Assembly (NCBI GenBank): GCA_015057755.1
Contig: SVDR01000002.1
Span: 10,103-74,102 of the forward strand
DNA from: Lachnoclostridium sp.
GTDB taxonomy: Bacteria; Bacillota_A; Clostridia; Lachnospirales; Lachnospiraceae
Direction: 5' to 3'
Length of the DNA stretch: 64,000 bases
Positions 21,901 through 32,061 of this stretch are shown in pieces (the stretch's first letter is position 1; the number at the start of each line of letters is the position of its first letter). The position numbers were made by a program, and so were the translations under genes. The notes below the pieces were generated by a model. The model was not told the DNA's origin and searched no databases. It saw nothing but the letters and a program-made list of their open reading frames with translations.

Positions 21901-24900
21901 CGGTTGCTGTACAGGTTGCCGCCACTGCTTCATCTACCACTTCCGTATGAGCAAGCTTAGCTATCGTTTCCTGTTCTACCAACACCTCACCACATACGGA
22001 ACAGTGTTTTCCTTCTGTGAGTCCAGTTGCTGCACAAGTTGCCGCTACCGCTTCATCTACCACTTCTGTATGATCAAGCTTTGCTATCGTTTCCTGTTCT
22101 ACCAACACCTCACCACATACGGAACAATGTTTTCCTTCTGTAAGACCTTCTTCTGCACAAGTTGGACCTACTGCCGCATCTACTGCTTCGGTATGAGCAA
22201 GCTTATTTACTGTTTCCTGTGCCACAAGCACCTTATTACACGTGGAACAATGTTTTCCTTCTGTAAGACCTGTTGCTGCACAAGTTGCCGCTACCGCTGC
22301 ATCTACTACTTCTGTATGACCTGTTGCTGGGATTACTTCTGTATACACATCCCCACAAGTACACGTAAATGTTTTCAGACCATCTGATTCGCACTCCGCA
22401 GCAGTGGTAATCTTCTCCTCGTATTGATGTTCATCACAAGTTTTTTCCCATACACCACTTTTATAATTGTAAGTACCACTAGATCCCGTTGTTTCCACAT
22501 AGGAAGAGTCTTCATTTTTTAGTTTTGCTGGTGTAAGTGGAATCTCAACATATCCTGTACCCTGAATTAGCTGGTATGTTACAGTCTGAGTTCCAGGTTG
22601 TATGTTTGCTACACCAGAACCTGTACTATATACATTCGCACCTCCAGAAGTTGTATACACATAACCAGCAGATGCATCTACTGTACCATTGACTAAAATA
22701 GAAGCATCCACTAAATCAGCTTCCGTACGAGTGTATGTCTTTCCTGGAGCATAATTGATCGGTGACAATTTCTCATTTCGTGCGCCACAGTAAGTTCCCC
22801 ACTGATCAACATCATAAATATAAATACTATTGCCTGATCCCAAAATGCATGTGGCATTTTCTTCAATGATAATTTGTGCTCCTGGCAGTAAAGCAATATC
22901 CTGATTAACATTAATATTACTGCCAGGTTTAATGGTTACAGTAAAGTTACCATTAATACCCAAATCATATTTACTAGAATCAATAGATGATGTACCTACA
23001 TCCATTTTAATTGAAGAAATACTAACTTCACCATTCGCCTCTAATAATAAGCGATCCGTTGCGCCATCATATGTCTTTGTAACTGAACCTTTAGTTAAAT
23101 TAAACATGGAGTTACTTGGACCGATAAATCCTACAGAAGAACCAAAATCAGCACTTGACATATAGATTGTTGTATAACTAAATTCTTTGGCTCCATATTC
23201 TAAAGTCAATGGTACTTCTATATTCTGAATATAATACTGAGACAATGGAAACACTCCATTTTTCATATCAGTACTTTGAGTACCACCTCTAAAATCCATA
23301 AACTGGAAGTTTTCATATACAGTTGCACCATTTTTCGCAGTCACACTGCCAGAGCCAGTAATAAATCCATAGACGTACAATGTACCACCACTATTTATGG
23401 TAATATTACTATCTCCTTCCATCTTGATAAAACTTACTTTACCAGTTGGAGAACCACCATTTGCATTACTACCATTACCATAACGATGTTTAGCAGAAAG
23501 ACTCACGTTACCATTAATGGTAAGATTAGCTCCATCAGCCATTGTTAATGTACGATATGGAGTTGGAGTCACATATTCCCCCGTATTTAATGGCTGATCT
23601 GTATATAACGAATTCCCCTCATCAAAAGGAATCAATAAAGTCACTCCTGATGGTATTTCATGTTCGCCAGCTGTTAATGTACCATCATTCATTAATACCA
23701 TATATTTTTGACTACTGTTGGAAGCAAACGTTGACGCATCATCTAAATTATCAAATAAATACACGCCCTGTACAGCATAATAATATAACTTACCCAGACC
23801 TAAAAGACCTGTACTAACCGATTTTTGCGATGCTCCTCCTACCGCAAAATAAGGAGGTGAACCAGCTCCCACAAATACTGCCTTTATCGTCATATCTCCA
23901 GCAGGCATTAAAGCATAGCTCGTAGTGGTAGAGAGAATAGAATTATCTGTTTCATCTACCCAACCAAGAAATCTAGCCCCTGATTTAGGTGAAGCTACTA
24001 ACTCTGCTCCTTCTTCAAAACGAATCGTCAACACGTCTCCAGCTAGAATAGAAGCCCCACCTACAGTGACACTACCTAATGTATCATCAAAATTAAATGT
24101 AATATTCGACTCTGTGGCTGCTGCACTTATGTTGAAATTACTTAATACAAGCTTATTACTTGTACTATTTTTCGCGGTTGTCACAGTGACTATAAAACTA
24201 GATTTTGGTTCAAGAACTTTATTAAATGATCCCGAAGTTCCTAAATATACTGTACCATCTATTTTCAATTCATTTATTGATGATGCAGTCCAATCAAAAC
24301 TTATGGTAGAAACACTTTCTGTTTCATTATATATTGTTATTGTTGCCGTTTTAGAACTAGCACCCAATCCAAAAATACCACCGCTACCTTGCGCCGTAAC
24401 AGTGACTGTACCATCTGTCATACTGTTATCCGTTGCTCCGGATACACTGACAGTAACACCCTCTACAGGCGTATAATTTCCAGACGCCGCAAGAAAAGTT
24501 GGCAAACTCATGGTTTGCATTATCATATAAAATCTTGCCCATGTGTCCACAGTGCTGAATTCCGCCAAAACAACTGCTTCGCTTTCTAATAGATCAGGCA
24601 ACATTTTTTCCAATTCTACACATTCATTCCACGCAGTCTGCTGTGTATCTCCATCCATTGCAATAATCGAATCTGCAATTTCATCATCAGACACACCTAC
24701 TACAATTCCATAATTGTCTAAAAATTCTGCAATCTCCACTTTCACATCAAAATATAATTCACTGAATTCGAGAGTGAACTCATGCTCATTTAATTTGGAA
24801 TAAAAATGCTTAAATGTCCTTGCTTCGTATTCAAATTGATCAATTATATCTTCATTCTGTTCGAGCACATCATTCAAAAGCACCTTTGCATCTTTTAGTG

Positions 24901-25348
24901 CCTTTTCCAGTGTTTCCCTGTCCATTGCCTCAATTGCAACACGTACCTTGCTCTCTGACATTTCAGTTGTTCCCAGATACTCCTTAAGGATATCTTCCAT
25001 ATCTTCCCAAAGATCTCTGTATACAGCACTTGCCTCCGCATCAGATGCAGTCGCAGTTACCGGTTTTGTTTCTCCTCCAGTATTCCCGGATCCTGAGCCC
25101 GATCCACTGCCGGTATCTTTCGATGAATTACTCGAACTTGCGACATTCGACGTATCCGTCGAATTGCTTGAACTGACGACTTGCTGCTCATCTGTATGAT
25201 TGCAGTCATCCGTGTGAATATGTTCCTCAGTTCCTACCGTATAAGACGTATCCGCATATGCCGGTAACGGTATCGATGAAAATGTCATCGCTATCGAGAG
25301 CACAACTGGTAAGACTCGTTGTAAGAACAGTTTCTTCAACTCTTTCAT
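9965..25348 (-). CDS. Giant secreted Cys/His-repeat protein with phosphodiester glycosidase and cell-wall-binding domains
   Basis: A single 5127-residue frame. Order: signal peptide (1-32, A-Y-A cleavage); Ser/Gly-rich then charged helical segment (33-290); beta-rich segment with an InlB-B-like/Flg_new repeat (about 413-491); beta-helix-like stretch rich in N, G and T (500-960); about 61 tandem repeats of 41 residues (971-3456) with pattern H-x(11)-C-x(10)-C-x(2)-C; helical segment; NAGPA-type phosphodiester glycosidase domain (about 3735-4040) with the hallmark [10 protein letters not shown] near 3993; Ig-like beta domains; WYYL/GW-type cell-wall-binding repeats (about 4464-4765); a Gly/Ser linker (4771-4816); and two homologous modules ending in [13 protein letters not shown] repeats. 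NAGPA relatives cleave sugar-1-phosphodiesters, so a surface enzyme acting on phosphodiester-linked glycans is plausible. AAAGGGAG precedes the ATG by 5 bases. The role of the repeats is unknown; metal binding or spacing from the wall are inferences. Confidence 0.9.
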   Translation of the reverse strand: MKELKKLFLQRVLPVVLSIAMTFSSIPLPAYADTSYTVGTEEHIHTDDCNHTDEQQVVSSSNSTDTSNVASSSNSSKDTGSGSGSGSGNTGGETKPVTATASDAEASAVYRDLWEDMEDILKEYLGTTEMSESKVRVAIEAMDRETLEKALKDAKVLLNDVLEQNEDIIDQFEYEARTFKHFYSKLNEHEFTLEFSELYFDVKVEIAEFLDNYGIVVGVSDDEIADSIIAMDGDTQQTAWNECVELEKMLPDLLESEAVVLAEFSTVDTWARFYMIMQTMSLPTFLAASGNYTPVEGVTVSVSGATDNSMTDGTVTVTAQGSGGIFGLGASSKTATITIYNETESVSTISFDWTASSINELKIDGTVYLGTSGSFNKVLEPKSSFIVTVTTAKNSTSNKLVLSNFNISAAATESNITFNFDDTLGSVTVGGASILAGDVLTIRFEEGAELVASPKSGARFLGWVDETDNSILSTTTSYALMPAGDMTIKAVFVGAGSPPYFAVGGASQKSVSTGLLGLGKLYYYAVQGVYLFDNLDDASTFASNSSQKYMVLMNDGTLTAGEHEIPSGVTLLIPFDEGNSLYTDQPLNTGEYVTPTPYRTLTMADGANLTINGNVSLSAKHRYGNGSNANGGSPTGKVSFIKMEGDSNITINSGGTLYVYGFITGSGSVTAKNGATVYENFQFMDFRGGTQSTDMKNGVFPLSQYYIQNIEVPLTLEYGAKEFSYTTIYMSSADFGSSVGFIGPSNSMFNLTKGSVTKTYDGATDRLLLEANGEVSISSIKMDVGTSSIDSSKYDLGINGNFTVTIKPGSNINVNQDIALLPGAQIIIEENATCILGSGNSIYIYDVDQWGTYCGARNEKLSPINYAPGKTYTRTEADLVDASILVNGTVDASAGYVYTTSGGANVYSTGSGVANIQPGTQTVTYQLIQGTGYVEIPLTPAKLKNEDSSYVETTGSSGTYNYKSGVWEKTCDEHQYEEKITTAAECESDGLKTFTCTCGDVYTEVIPATGHTEVVDAAVAATCAATGLTEGKHCSTCNKVLVAQETVNKLAHTEAVDAAVGPTCAEEGLTEGKHCSVCGEVLVEQETIAKLDHTEVVDEAVAATCAATGLTEGKHCSVCGEVLVEQETIAKLAHTEVVDEAVAATCTATGLTEGKHCSVCNEVIVAQEVVSATGHTEVVHAAVAATCIATGLTEGKVCSVCGTVLVKQEVTPELGHTEVVDATKAATCTEAGLTEGKHCSVCNEVLVAQEEIPATGHTETADEAVAATCTTDGYTAGTHCSVCNTVLVAQEVVPALGHTEVIDAAVAATCTANGKTEGKHCSVCSEVLVAQNVIPASHTEVIDAAVAATCTETGLTEGKHCSVCDAVIVAQEEIEALGHTEVVDAAKAPTCTETGLTEGKHCSVCNEVLVAQTVVEALGHTEVIDEAVAPTCTATGLTEGKHCSVCNEVLVAQTVVEALGHTEVIDAAVAPDCTETGLTEGKHCSACNEVLVAQTVVEALGHTEVIDAAVAPTCTATGLTEGKHCSVCDEVLVTQEVAKALGHAEVVDVAVEATCTVAGKTEGSHCSTCGETIVAQEEIPATGHSYSGNISAPTCTEKGYTTYTCVNCYDVYTDKYVEALGHTEVVDAAKAPTCTETGLTEGKHCSVCNEVLVAQTVVDALGHTEVIDAAVAPTCTATGLTEGKHCSACNEVLAAQTVVEALGHTEVVDAAKAPTCTETGLTEGKHCSACNEVLVAQTVVDALGHTEVIDAAVSPTCTETGLTEGKHCSVCNEVLVAQTVVDALGHTEVVDEAVAPTCTATGLTEGKHCSVCDEVLVAQTVVDALGHTEVIDAAVAPDCTETGLTEGKHCSVCNEVLVAQEVVAATGHTNETIPAVDAKCTSVGYTEGTKCSVCGDILKVPEVVSALGHTEVVDAAKASTCTETGLTEGKHCSVCNEVLVAQEVVEALGHTAVATEAKDPTCTETGLTEGSMCSVCQTVLTEQDEVPALGHTTVTDEAVAPTCTETGLTEGSHCSTCNVVFAAQEEVPALGHTTVTDAAVAPTCTETGLTEGSHCSVCDEVLVAQETVDALGHTTVTDEAVAPTCTETGLTEGSHCSVCSEVLIAQEIVAALDHDMIVDETQTVKPTCTENGKQIFKCSRCSETEEKSITALGHSWKWTEDITAATCTTEGLAFYFCNVCYAATKQDVLPALGHNLEYHDYVAPTCTEAGSSAGSKCSRSRCDYTSGAETIPALGHAWGDWKITIDPTCSKEGTKTATCGTCGETKNETVATIGHTVVVDEAVAATCSKTGLTEGSHCSVCNEVLVAQETVPTIAHSEVIDAAVAPDCTNTGLTEGKHCSVCNEVLVAQEEVKALGHTEVIDAAVAPDCTNTGLTEGKHCSVCNEVLVAQTVVDALGHTEVIDAAVAATCTATGLTEGKHCSVCNEVLVAQTVVDALGHTEVIDAAVAPTCTETGLTEGKHCSVCEKVLTQQYKVDALNHISVTDKAVAATCTTTGLTEGSHCGRCNEILVSQEVIPMIPHTEVVDKATSPTCTATGLTEGKHCSVCKKVLVAQEEVKALGHTEVIDEVVAPTCTETGLTEGKHCSVCKEVLVAQEVVKALGHTEVIDEAVAPDCTNTGLTEGKHCSACNEVLVAQTVVDALGHTEVIDAAVAPDCTNTGLTEGTHCSACNEVLVAQTVVDALGHTEVIDAAVAATCTATGLTEGKHCSACNEVLVAQTVVDALGHTEVVDEAVAPACTATGLTEGKHCSVCKEVLAAQEVIDALGHTEVVDEAVAPTCTTTGKTAGSHCSVCNTVLAAQKTIAALGHTPVTDAAVAPTCTETGLTEGRHCSVCDRVLVAQDTVAALGHKEVVDKVVAPDCTNTGLTKGTHCSVCNEVLVAQEVVAALGHTEVTDAAVAPDCTETGLTEGTHCSVCEEVLVAQEVVDALGHTEVTDAAVEPECEKTGLTEGSHCSVCGEILVAQEVVDALAHTAEAVNAVAPSCLKNGLTEGSKCSVCGKILVVQTVVPATGHTRVVDEAKAPTCTETGLTEGIHCSVCNAEIQKQEVRPALGHTEVVDKAVASTCTETGLTEGKHCSVCGEELVAQEVVDALGHTEVIDEAVASTCTETGLTEGKHCSVCKEVLVAQEVVDALGHTEVVDEAVAPTCTTNGKTAGSHCSVCNTTIVPQTPVAATGHTPVIDEAVAATCTETGLTKGEHCSVCNTVLQAQEVIPVLGHKEVIDEAVEATCTENGFTEGKHCSVCKEVLVAQEIVDALGHKEVIDEAVEATCTENGLTEGKHCSVCKEVLTAQEVVEALGHNVVIDVASASNCTEAGATEGSHCSVCGEVLVAQEEIPALGHTEEIDDAVAATCTETGFTEGKHCSVCNEVLVAQEVVPALDHDWGEGIVTLKPTCVMPGERTFTCSRDGITKVEIEPAPGHILEFVDAVEPTYTSIGWEAYEKCKVCTYSTYVELPTLEKPPIEDFDTFMENLSLLEELAVAYSRANPGKDPVNLVIKYIRTGVDRYNSGSWNIMAGYEDAGFAKYVTETENALNEGITDEDEMIGVTRLKNIENFYLPNGDYTDIGHMFGTMDITYHNNFSQNHADVAGWAGDLVDLLSLSDQFGVTSVEVEALVEEINTKYFLKTDAEIIKMHGEKPAEGSFSETDVFGDLDGFYVTTELEKVEEYEVGDLYAILKNHFTEDLTNEERASYFLDHRLDGVTSRTGIRNAVFAAYTGNSVIGTLEGTRTFNAMDLSEMRRACCYAFADYICKLAGDYVELGENIYYDIVSEEFSTLAPGITQEIKKVTTADDKTLRYYVATADITSQYVDLYANYKDNDPSKGWGMARVLDQANAAQERYGNPESEDYIPNYNVIVSTNGAGFNMQTGEPGGLLVMGGVEYHPIDGNGFFGILDDGTPVIGTTAEYNTIYKGRVKEAIAGFGATLVKDGEITVSYSDSYTSNRAGRTAIGITKTGKVVLMVADGRQEPISCGASMQEIAQIMLEAGCEHAINLDGGGSTTYVAKQEGSDELEVINNPSDGFQRSVSTSWFVVSTAPSDTAFDHALITAEKNYMTIGTNVQVSASGVSATGNPADLPEGIEWKVSDERWGSITQDGVFTGKRLGDVNVQLWLEDELLATKTLHIVNPDTVYFKREKMDAIYGSKITLPVVALYEGKEVAITAADLVFSLSNELAGVVNGFEFTGTEGSGLKNTTVTAALKTDESVAGSMIIYLYNQGEATFDFDKATGGDRQLSWDRKVTNSTTTDHVTYMVDKLDEPMITSYIFAIDMTQIPIPEQLSDLIYMLPGADAEDASAWNFLLQLAERVSVLTEVKAVIKFDPNVDVDYSKLTVVNEYFIYDKNRVTFNEETNELTLPLKWKDQTTAIDPETANPLCIVSGIKLTPKDDAAWDENDQLSLTNTGAISYEIYLRANALYSFASDPENREIYGLEPFVNPDDESEKGGSFGDVYKEFIDSYTLINSLKNGWVYEDGGYAYYVSGERYTGIQAVGDYYYDFGNDGINIGQTKYTGLFETGDIVHYAKNGTLQIGWVDVGDEDYCFDENGDGYNGKHAMDEVLMIFENGKLVGGTSGLIVKSDGKTYYYMDGRKVYGWTYIGEDLYHFNATTGAATTGTQVYPDDESKSKNAYYDFDESGKALRGYFNKDDFYYWGGVAKKDSWVKNGWDPDPEAWYATNMYGVQVQDRTSDEETVLHYMDGLLYTFENATGKLVKGCVVKENGYLYYYWAGEPRNDGWFTIFDETYYAYEDGHLAVGVKTIDGVKHTFNSQGVLQAPGSSSGGGGGSSSGGGGGGGGSSSGGGGGAAGGGAAGGSSAGSSYLPEYVVSGSWSKVEDGNKVAAGTDVGKTTAEDDWMFIDSNGNAYKDKWAAVANPYADVSKGQSNFDWFYFDSEGHMVTGWIQYGGDWYYLHEDSDGTLGRMYTGWNQIGGKWYYLNPESDGRRGAMITDSWIDGRYVGVDGVLVGDATGLYNGAGSKPVTGTTTNTNTTTGNTSADVADLPDYVVWGSWNQDTEENWEFTRNDGVPYKNMWAALHNPYADASKGQSNFDWFYFDNSGHMVTGWTLFGGLWYYLNPTSDGTLGRMYIGWNQIDGKWYYLNPESDGTRGAMLTDRWIGDAYVGADGVLDESRTQ
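14980..22438 (-). repeat. About 61 tandem 123-bp coding repeats (41 residues each)
   Basis: Read on the minus strand, units begin with HTEV(V/I)DxAVA, carry [16 protein letters not shown] and end in VLVAQ...ALG. Conserved positions are H1, C13, H23, C24 and C27. Most units keep them; unit 31 has C-x4-C, unit 60 lacks the last Cys, and unit 61 lacks the first. Variant units (16, 23, 29-32, 60-61) break the array and look older, while blocks such as units 10-14, 17-22, 34-37 and 41-44 are nearly identical. Leftover long frames on the + strand across this region are antisense shadows. Confidence 0.92.
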
Positions 25349-25394
25349 AATTACTCCCTTTCCTTTACAATGTATTTATTGACCTTTATCTTTT

Positions 25395-25423
25395 ATCATA
25401 ACAGCACTTATTACCTCGCGCAA
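25395..25423 (-). promoter_or_regulatory. Promoter of the giant surface-protein gene
   Basis: Minus strand: TTGCGC (25418-25423), 17 bases, TATGAT (25395-25400). The leader to the ATG at 25348 is about 40 bases and holds AAAGGGAG. Confidence 0.6.
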
Positions 25424-25437
25424 ATACATGACACATG

Positions 25438-25468
25438 TTTGCCACACTTTTGCTCCTTTTTTGCCACA
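25438..25468 (-). promoter_or_regulatory. Direct-repeat operator candidate upstream of the giant gene
   Basis: Two exact 9-bp direct repeats, TGTGGCAAA on the minus strand (25438-25446 and 25460-25468), are 22 bp apart start to start, two helical turns. They lie just upstream of the -35 box. Paired direct repeats of about 9 bp at 21-22-bp spacing near -35 are the arrangement used by LytTR-type response regulators. The bases themselves do not clearly match a known LytTR consensus, so the binder is unknown. Confidence 0.4.
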
Positions 25469-25502
25469 TGATATAGTTCTTATGTATCATTTTGTACTGA
25501 CA

Positions 25503-28500
25503 TCAAAAAAACTTAATCCAACCCAGTCTATTTTTAAGCTTCTTGATCATCCGTTTGCCTTTCGACATCTGTATATGGTTTTCCTGACTGAGACTTTCAC
25601 CCTCATAACACCAATTCAGATGTCGTTTCCTCTTCTTGTCGATAGTCAAAATGCCCATCTGATAAGGAATTGTATCCATCTTCAGATTCTGTGGTTTGAC
25701 TACACATTCAAATCCGGAATAAAGGTATCTTTTGTCTCCAAAATACTCCACTACATCTGGTCGCAAACAGGGAACTGTTTTGGCTCCGTAAGTATTGCCA
25801 TCTGGGTCTTCGAACACCACATAACGTTCAAAAACATCTGGTGGTGCTTCGTGCTCAAGACGAGACCAACCTGAAATCACAATCTTATTGTCAACAGTTA
25901 CGTTTTCAATTCTACCATTTTTTGTGCGTAGGCATCTAGAAAGTTTCATTTTCAGAAGTTCATCAAATGGCTCTGTAGATTTGCTCTCCATATCTCTGTT
26001 TAATTGATAGAATGGGTCTTTTCCTGCTAACCACTTGTACTCTGCTAATAGTGATTGCAATTCTTCACCCGAAAAACTCTCGTGAATCTTGTCATTCAAG
26101 CTCGATTCATCTCGCATTTCACGATGATAGTATGCAGCAACATCATTTCGAATCACTTGGTAAAAACCTTTTTGATGTAGCGTCAGACACAATTTCATAT
26201 CACCATATAATGTCGGATGCGTTTCGTCAAAGCCACCCGCCTGACAGAATTTTTCGGTTTGAATCATCATACATGCACCACTTACACAGAGACAATTCCG
26301 GTCAATCCAATTCAGGTAGAACTCCTGCGGCTTGTGATCCTCATCGTTTACACCGATAAAAAACGGTTCCTCCTCTGAAATCGTAATTCCCGAATGTACA
26401 ATTCTGGTCGTCAGTGGCTCATATAACTTGGCACCGACAGCACCAACATGTTTTTGCTGCGCATGTCCAAGCATCCGTTCCATCCATTCTGGTTGGAACA
26501 CTTCAATACTGTCATTCATGAACAGTAAATATTCTCCGGATGCCTGTGCTGCCCCTTCGTTCAATGCTTTTGAACTCCGTTTTTCATTCTCACTCTCGAC
26601 TACCAAGATTTCATAATTCTTATATTTGGTATATTTCTCAATCGACTCAATACACCGTTTGAGCTGTTCCGGCTGATTCCCAGATAAAATAATCACACTT
26701 ACCAGAGGCTCTCTAACCACATCATACACAATACGACTCTGATTGGTTCCGACAACTGCTTCCAAATGTGCCTTTATCTGATTGCGCCGTATATAATCAG
26801 CTTTTGCATTTCTTGCAGCTTTCATCATATGATCTGCAGTCAGTTTTTCATAGGATTCCATTCCAATTTGGTCTCTGCAATGATACAGGACTTTTGCCAC
26901 ATGACCAACACGGGCGTGATCCGACTGCTCCATAAATCGTAATACCAGATCATAGTCGTGGCCTCCGTTATATGCAGTACGAAAACCTGTTATACTCTTT
27001 ACAATTGATGTACGATACGCAGAAAGATGGGCTGTGTACAACATACTTAAGAGCAAATCTGGCGACCAATCCGGCTTAAAGAACGGTGTATGACGCTGTA
27101 TTCCATCTGCTGTCATATAATCTTCGTCACTGTAGATCAAATCCAGTTCCGGATTCTCATTCAGCGTCTTTGCTAACTCATACAACGCTTGTTCCTCAAT
27201 CGTATCTTTCGCATCTACAAATACAAGATAATCCCCTTTAACAATCTGTATTGCATCATTGAGCGCCATTGGAGCCTCGCCATGAACACTGCGATAAAGA
27301 ACCCGAACTTTCCTGTTCTTTTCATATTTTTGCAGCAGCGGTATTATGCCATCGAACGTGGAACAATCATCCACCAGTATCAGTTCAAAGCAATCATAAC
27401 TCTGCGTAAGAATTGACTGAATACATTCTCTTAAATATTCGACCGATGTATTATAGACAGGAATAATCACAGAAAACAGTGGTTTATATTTCAGTGTTCC
27501 ACCTGATTTTTCGCAATCCTTCCAATCTTTCATCCATCTGGCATAGCTGCGCATCCTGCGAATCCTGTCAGCATCTGTAAAGTCAAATGCCGCATCTTCT
27601 TTGGGATACCAAACACCATATTTTACTGCCATTTGAGACTTGATTTCGTCCGAAATATCCGGTCTCTTTAAGAAACCTTCTAACCAATAAGTTCCAATAT
27701 TAGGCTCTCGCTCCAACTGTTCTTTGGTCGTATACGCAATGAACTTTTCTTCCCCCTGCTTTCTGGCAAATCCATCCACATTTCGAAGGTTTCCAATATT
27801 CACCGCTTCGTCTACTGTTGGAGCATTGATCAATCGTCTTAACCGACTCACAGCGATTTCCGGAGTATATTCCACATCATAGTTTTCCACAAAATCAACT
27901 CCTGTGGAGATATAATCACAAATGCCGTGCAGCATCTCCTCTTTTTCCCGATCACCTTCTCCATCTTCAAAAATAACGTCTCCGTTTTCTCCATAATAAT
28001 ATGCACTTTCATGAGGTGCCGAGAAAAACAGTTCATATAGAATTACATTTTTTTCTGTATCATCCTGCAGACTAAAGTTTTTATAAAAATCAAATAAATA
28101 TGTTTCATAGCGCAGACCATGTAACTGATTGCGGCTCTTGTCTGTATTTTTGATCCCAAAATAGATAAAATACAGTTCTGTTTCGTAGCCAACAGCCCGC
28201 TTAAACCGTTCTAACAATTCTTGAGAACTGCCCTGCCATCCACAATCAAAGCAAATGGCATCCTGCTCAAATAAACCTGCCTTTTCAAAATATGCTTTCG
28301 CATTTTCACGCTCCATTCTGCAGCGTCTGAGCAAGACTTCTTTGTTATAACCGTAAAGCTGCTTAAACTGAGCCATCTCGCGCTCGGAATAAATAACATC
28401 ATCAAACGTACGGAAGCCACATTCTTCCAGATTCTTGATTTCGTTTCTATCAATACACAGATAGTCCCATACTTCTCCAACGGTTTGTCCTTCCACATAT

Positions 28501-29471
28501 GGCGGGAGGGACCTTATCGCTGTATCATCCAGATTTTCAATTGCTGCCAGAGTGAGAGCTCTTCTTGACGTATAAAGATATTCGATATTTGTATAGCCAA
28601 GCATCTTAAAGATCTGATACAAATTGTAACCATCTCTGGATAAGAAAAAAATCTTTTTATCTTTCTGCTTAACCTGATTCATCAGGAAGCGATATAGCCC
28701 CATATACAAAGGACCACCAACCTCAACTCCAAGATTGTACCAAAACCCGTTATTTTTATTATAAAGGATTTTGTAAAGTCCTTGATCCACGTCAGAGCAG
28801 ATTACATTCTTAACCTTATCAAGATTACACTCACGATTATATATGAACGTCTCCATACCAAAGCTGGCTGGAATATCCCCATCATCGCGAACTTTATCTC
28901 CGATATGCAGAATATCTTTGTAATCCACGTTTTCTTTTTTCGCTACGACTTCGAACAGGTCTTTATTAAACTTTGCCTTTCTTTCATTCGCTGAGCAATA
29001 TATATGATCAATCTCCCAAAAACCTTTGTTACGAAGAATTTCCCCTATTGTCTCTGCAAATAAATACATGTCGCTAATTGCAACAACCCTTTTTCCCTGT
29101 TCCTTAGCATACAAAAAGATTTCCAGAAGTTCTTCATTTGCTGTCAGAGCATCGCGTTCCATTTGTATTTCATATGCTTTCACTTCATCCCAATTGACCG
29201 GAATTTCAGTATGTTCTGCCAGAACCTCGTAAATTTGATCCATATCCGCATGAGGATACTGAAATGCCTCGTGTTCTCTGCGACTGGCCTCATTCTGCAT
29301 ATCAATCCGAAGTCTCCGGAATCCATGGATTTCAAAGTGCTTTCCTACCAAATCAAAAATCGTTTCTGGACTATTGGTTTTTCTAAACAGTAATGTATCA
29401 AATACATCAAAGGAAATCAGGCGTGCCTTATCTATTTTATTTTTTAATAATGTTCTCTCCTGATCCGTCAT
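25503..29471 (-). CDS. HAD-like (COG5610) + GT2 + GT2 fusion glycosyltransferase
   Basis: 1322 residues. The N-terminus (about 15-230) is a HAD-fold domain with SFDVFDTLLFR, the ISDMY Ser motif and HIGDKVRDD acid motif. A second HAD-like segment (about 250-640) carries FFLSRDGYNLY and FDCGWQGSS. Then follow a GT-A transferase domain (about 665-890; SVIIPVYNTS, VDDCST, YSDEDYMT), a second GT2-like domain (about 922-1165; SVIILSGNQ, LFMNDSIE, GGFDE) whose first Asp motif is replaced by VESEN, and a C-terminal beta domain. HAD-GT proteins of this kind occur in surface polysaccharide loci. Last gene of the glycan operon, 41 bases after the DHHW gene. Sugar specificity is not predictable. Confidence 0.85.
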   Translation of the reverse strand: MTDQERTLLKNKIDKARLISFDVFDTLLFRKTNSPETIFDLVGKHFEIHGFRRLRIDMQNEASRREHEAFQYPHADMDQIYEVLAEHTEIPVNWDEVKAYEIQMERDALTANEELLEIFLYAKEQGKRVVAISDMYLFAETIGEILRNKGFWEIDHIYCSANERKAKFNKDLFEVVAKKENVDYKDILHIGDKVRDDGDIPASFGMETFIYNRECNLDKVKNVICSDVDQGLYKILYNKNNGFWYNLGVEVGGPLYMGLYRFLMNQVKQKDKKIFFLSRDGYNLYQIFKMLGYTNIEYLYTSRRALTLAAIENLDDTAIRSLPPYVEGQTVGEVWDYLCIDRNEIKNLEECGFRTFDDVIYSEREMAQFKQLYGYNKEVLLRRCRMERENAKAYFEKAGLFEQDAICFDCGWQGSSQELLERFKRAVGYETELYFIYFGIKNTDKSRNQLHGLRYETYLFDFYKNFSLQDDTEKNVILYELFFSAPHESAYYYGENGDVIFEDGEGDREKEEMLHGICDYISTGVDFVENYDVEYTPEIAVSRLRRLINAPTVDEAVNIGNLRNVDGFARKQGEEKFIAYTTKEQLEREPNIGTYWLEGFLKRPDISDEIKSQMAVKYGVWYPKEDAAFDFTDADRIRRMRSYARWMKDWKDCEKSGGTLKYKPLFSVIIPVYNTSVEYLRECIQSILTQSYDCFELILVDDCSTFDGIIPLLQKYEKNRKVRVLYRSVHGEAPMALNDAIQIVKGDYLVFVDAKDTIEEQALYELAKTLNENPELDLIYSDEDYMTADGIQRHTPFFKPDWSPDLLLSMLYTAHLSAYRTSIVKSITGFRTAYNGGHDYDLVLRFMEQSDHARVGHVAKVLYHCRDQIGMESYEKLTADHMMKAARNAKADYIRRNQIKAHLEAVVGTNQSRIVYDVVREPLVSVIILSGNQPEQLKRCIESIEKYTKYKNYEILVVESENEKRSSKALNEGAAQASGEYLLFMNDSIEVFQPEWMERMLGHAQQKHVGAVGAKLYEPLTTRIVHSGITISEEEPFFIGVNDEDHKPQEFYLNWIDRNCLCVSGACMMIQTEKFCQAGGFDETHPTLYGDMKLCLTLHQKGFYQVIRNDVAAYYHREMRDESSLNDKIHESFSGEELQSLLAEYKWLAGKDPFYQLNRDMESKSTEPFDELLKMKLSRCLRTKNGRIENVTVDNKIVISGWSRLEHEAPPDVFERYVVFEDPDGNTYGAKTVPCLRPDVVEYFGDKRYLYSGFECVVKPQNLKMDTIPYQMGILTIDKKRKRHLNWCYEGESLSQENHIQMSKGKRMIKKLKNRLGWIKFF

Positions 29472-29512
29472 ACTTACCTCTTTAAACGAAATTATCCTTT
29501 TCCACTATTGTT

Positions 29513-30628
29513 CTAATTCATTCTATCCTGTAAGAAATATGGCAAAACTGATGTATGCCTTTCCACGAATTCAAAAACAAAAATATCAGGCTCATATGTC
29601 TTCAGATATTCGTCTTTCCATAGGTTCCGATGAATATAGATGGTTTCCTCGAAATTTTTAGGAAGAATATCAAATGTTGCTCCACCAAAAGAATCCCGAC
29701 ATACCATAACCGTTCGATCGTCCATATGGTTCGTTTTAAAAAAAGAATTATAATCACTTGAACTCACGCGATCCGTAACTGTTTCTTCCACATCAATTTC
29801 CGGATTATAGTTTTCTATCGTATACCAATAGTCATCATCATAGTAATCTACTAAGTTCAGCATAAATGCCAGGTCATACGATTTATCACGTATTTCTTTT
29901 TTTATACTGACTTCAGAAATTGGGGTTGTTTCTTTTCCCATCGCCTCTAGCAGTGCCTGTGTTCCTAAATATCCACCGAGATGATTCCAGTGCGTATCAT
30001 ATTTATGATACAATTGATATTCTACTTTGTACTCATCCAGAATATCCTTTGCATATACTACATTAATCTGCGGATATGCCTTCAAAGCTTCTACTAACTG
30101 CTCTACTCTACTATTCGTTCCTTTTTCATAATAGTCTGGCATATATTCTGAGTATATCGTCGATTTATTAGGAGCTATGAACAAGTAAAACTCAATGCCA
30201 AGAGATGATACATTTTCATACATCGTTACCACATTTTGTACAGTGTCTTCCAGCTCTTCCTCACTATACAGGTTGGTCCCCATATAGTCTGCCAGTTCAT
30301 CTCCATCCCCACTGTTCTTTGAATCAAAAAATAACCAGTTCTCTTTACCTAGAATCACGTTCGGGTTAGAACTTGATTTCAATACAATCGTGCTCAAATA
30401 ACTATGCACTTTCACAAGTACATCTTTAAATGGCAAATGATCGTTAAAATACTCTTCATATGCAGATGGAAAATTGCGGATGTTCTCCAGAGTCAACTCT
30501 GGCTTTTCCGCCAACACTCTATTTTCGTTGTTTGACACTATGCGATTATTAAATAAAACAAAAGAAACAATCGGTATGCAAATGAGCACAAGCGCAATCA
30601 TATTGTACAGTCTTATTTTCATAAGCAC
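29513..30628 (-). CDS. DHHW/AlgJ-like SGNH-type acyltransferase partner
   Basis: 371 residues with one N-terminal membrane anchor and an extracytoplasmic SGNH-like domain. The D-x-H-W motif (KYDTHWNHLGGY) and a Ser in CRDSFGGATF supply an Asp-His-Ser arrangement as in AlgX/AlgJ and the clostridial DHHW family. Such proteins transfer acyl groups, usually acetyl, delivered by an MBOAT protein onto exported polysaccharide. It starts just after the MBOAT stop codon, so the pair is translationally coupled. Confidence 0.85.
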   Translation of the reverse strand: MLMKIRLYNMIALVLICIPIVSFVLFNNRIVSNNENRVLAEKPELTLENIRNFPSAYEEYFNDHLPFKDVLVKVHSYLSTIVLKSSSNPNVILGKENWLFFDSKNSGDGDELADYMGTNLYSEEELEDTVQNVVTMYENVSSLGIEFYLFIAPNKSTIYSEYMPDYYEKGTNSRVEQLVEALKAYPQINVVYAKDILDEYKVEYQLYHKYDTHWNHLGGYLGTQALLEAMGKETTPISEVSIKKEIRDKSYDLAFMLNLVDYYDDDYWYTIENYNPEIDVEETVTDRVSSSDYNSFFKTNHMDDRTVMVCRDSFGGATFDILPKNFEETIYIHRNLWKDEYLKTYEPDIFVFEFVERHTSVLPYFLQDRMN

Positions 30629-30629
30629 C

Positions 30630-32024
30630 TCAGAATCTAAAATATATGAATGGATTATACTCTCCAGCAGCCAGTGAACAGATTGCTAAAAAATATAAAC
30701 CTATGCTAACCACACTCTTAGCTTCAAAAGATTTCATCCAGGTATTTTTTCCATTCTCCATAATCCGCGTGTAAACCACCTTGTGGAATCCGGCAAAAAA
30801 CACAGCTGCTATAACAACCAATATTTCTTTGGGTGAAAGGACATATTCTCTCACATTGAGCATTCGAAAATCAAACATGGCAGACAAATAATCGAATGCG
30901 AGCCCCAATTGCTCAACTCGAAAGAAGACCCATGCAACCATTACAACTAACATGGTATAAGTATGTCGCATAAGTTTTGGAATTTTTAGTAACACCTTAG
31001 AAAATCCCATACGCTCCAAGATTAAAAATGCTCCGTGAATAAGTCCCCATATCACAAAATTCCAACTAGCTCCATGCCAAATACCGGTAGCCAAAAAGAC
31101 GAGTACATTATTTCTATATGTCTTTAACGTTCCTTTTCTGTTTCCTCCTAACGGAATGTAAAGGTACTCTTTAAACCAGGAAGATAATGAAATGTGCCAC
31201 TTGGTCCAGAAATCTTTAATTGAATCAGCGGTATAAGGAAGCTTGAAGTTTTCACAAAACTCAAATCCAAACATTTTTCCCAAACCAATCGCCATGTCAC
31301 TATATCCAGAGAAATCATAATAGATTTGCAGAGTATAGCAGATAATACCAATCCAGGCCGTCAGCATTCCCATATGGGAATAATCCATAGTAAAAATATT
31401 ATCTGTCACACTTGCCATCACATTAGAAATTAATACTTTTTTCCCTAAGCCGATAAAGAAACGGTTAAAACCCTCCGCAGTATTCTCTGAAGTAATTTGA
31501 CGCTCCTCTAATTGCTGGTCAATATCTTTATACTGAATAATCGGTCCTGCAATTAATTGCGGAAAAAAAGATATGTATAATGCTAGACTGGTCAATTTCT
31601 TCTGAACAGGAATCTTTCCCAAGTATACATCGATAACATAAGACAATGCTTGAAACGTATAGAAACTAATGCCGATTGGAAGAGGAATATTCCTTTCACT
31701 TAACACTGTGTAATGACATATACTATTTATCGTTTCAACCGCAAAGTTATAATACTTGAAGATACCTAACATGCCTAGATTCACCATAACGACAACAAAT
31801 AAAAGTATTTTGTTCCCTTTATGATGTTCAATCATCTGCGCACTGAAATAATTAAAAAATATGGAAAAAAGCATCAATACAATATACACAGGTTCTCCCC
31901 ATGCATAAAATAACAGACTGCTGACCAGAAGAAATACATTCACATACTTTCCTCGCAGAATACGTGATCCCAGGAAAACCAGTGGAAGAAAGATCCACAT
32001 AAACACCAATGAACTAAATACCAT
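30630..32024 (-). CDS. MBOAT-family membrane O-acyltransferase
   Basis: 464 residues, about 11 membrane segments, with the MBOAT invariant His in TGIWHGASWNFVIWG and conserved DFWTKWHISLSSW. It is closest in type to AlgI/DltB/PatA, moving acyl groups across the membrane for glycan O-acylation. Coupled to the downstream DHHW gene, and 37 bases after the WbsX-GT4-GT2 gene. It acts presumably on the glycan exported by the ABC transporter encoded upstream. Confidence 0.9.
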   Translation of the reverse strand: MVFSSLVFMWIFLPLVFLGSRILRGKYVNVFLLVSSLLFYAWGEPVYIVLMLFSIFFNYFSAQMIEHHKGNKILLFVVVMVNLGMLGIFKYYNFAVETINSICHYTVLSERNIPLPIGISFYTFQALSYVIDVYLGKIPVQKKLTSLALYISFFPQLIAGPIIQYKDIDQQLEERQITSENTAEGFNRFFIGLGKKVLISNVMASVTDNIFTMDYSHMGMLTAWIGIICYTLQIYYDFSGYSDMAIGLGKMFGFEFCENFKLPYTADSIKDFWTKWHISLSSWFKEYLYIPLGGNRKGTLKTYRNNVLVFLATGIWHGASWNFVIWGLIHGAFLILERMGFSKVLLKIPKLMRHTYTMLVVMVAWVFFRVEQLGLAFDYLSAMFDFRMLNVREYVLSPKEILVVIAAVFFAGFHKVVYTRIMENGKNTWMKSFEAKSVVSIGLYFLAICSLAAGEYNPFIYFRF

Positions 32025-32061
32025 AATGTCCCCTTCTAATCATACTTTTAACCAACTGCTG

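Noticed and set aside
15203..22387. Many long + strand frames rich in Leu or Tyr/Phe/Cys across the repeat region
   Set aside because: They are antisense shadows of the repeat units and lack ribosome binding sites and domains.
14980..22438. Regular 123-bp repeats as a CRISPR array
   Set aside because: The repeats are contiguous, in frame and coding on the minus strand, with no unique spacers of constant length.
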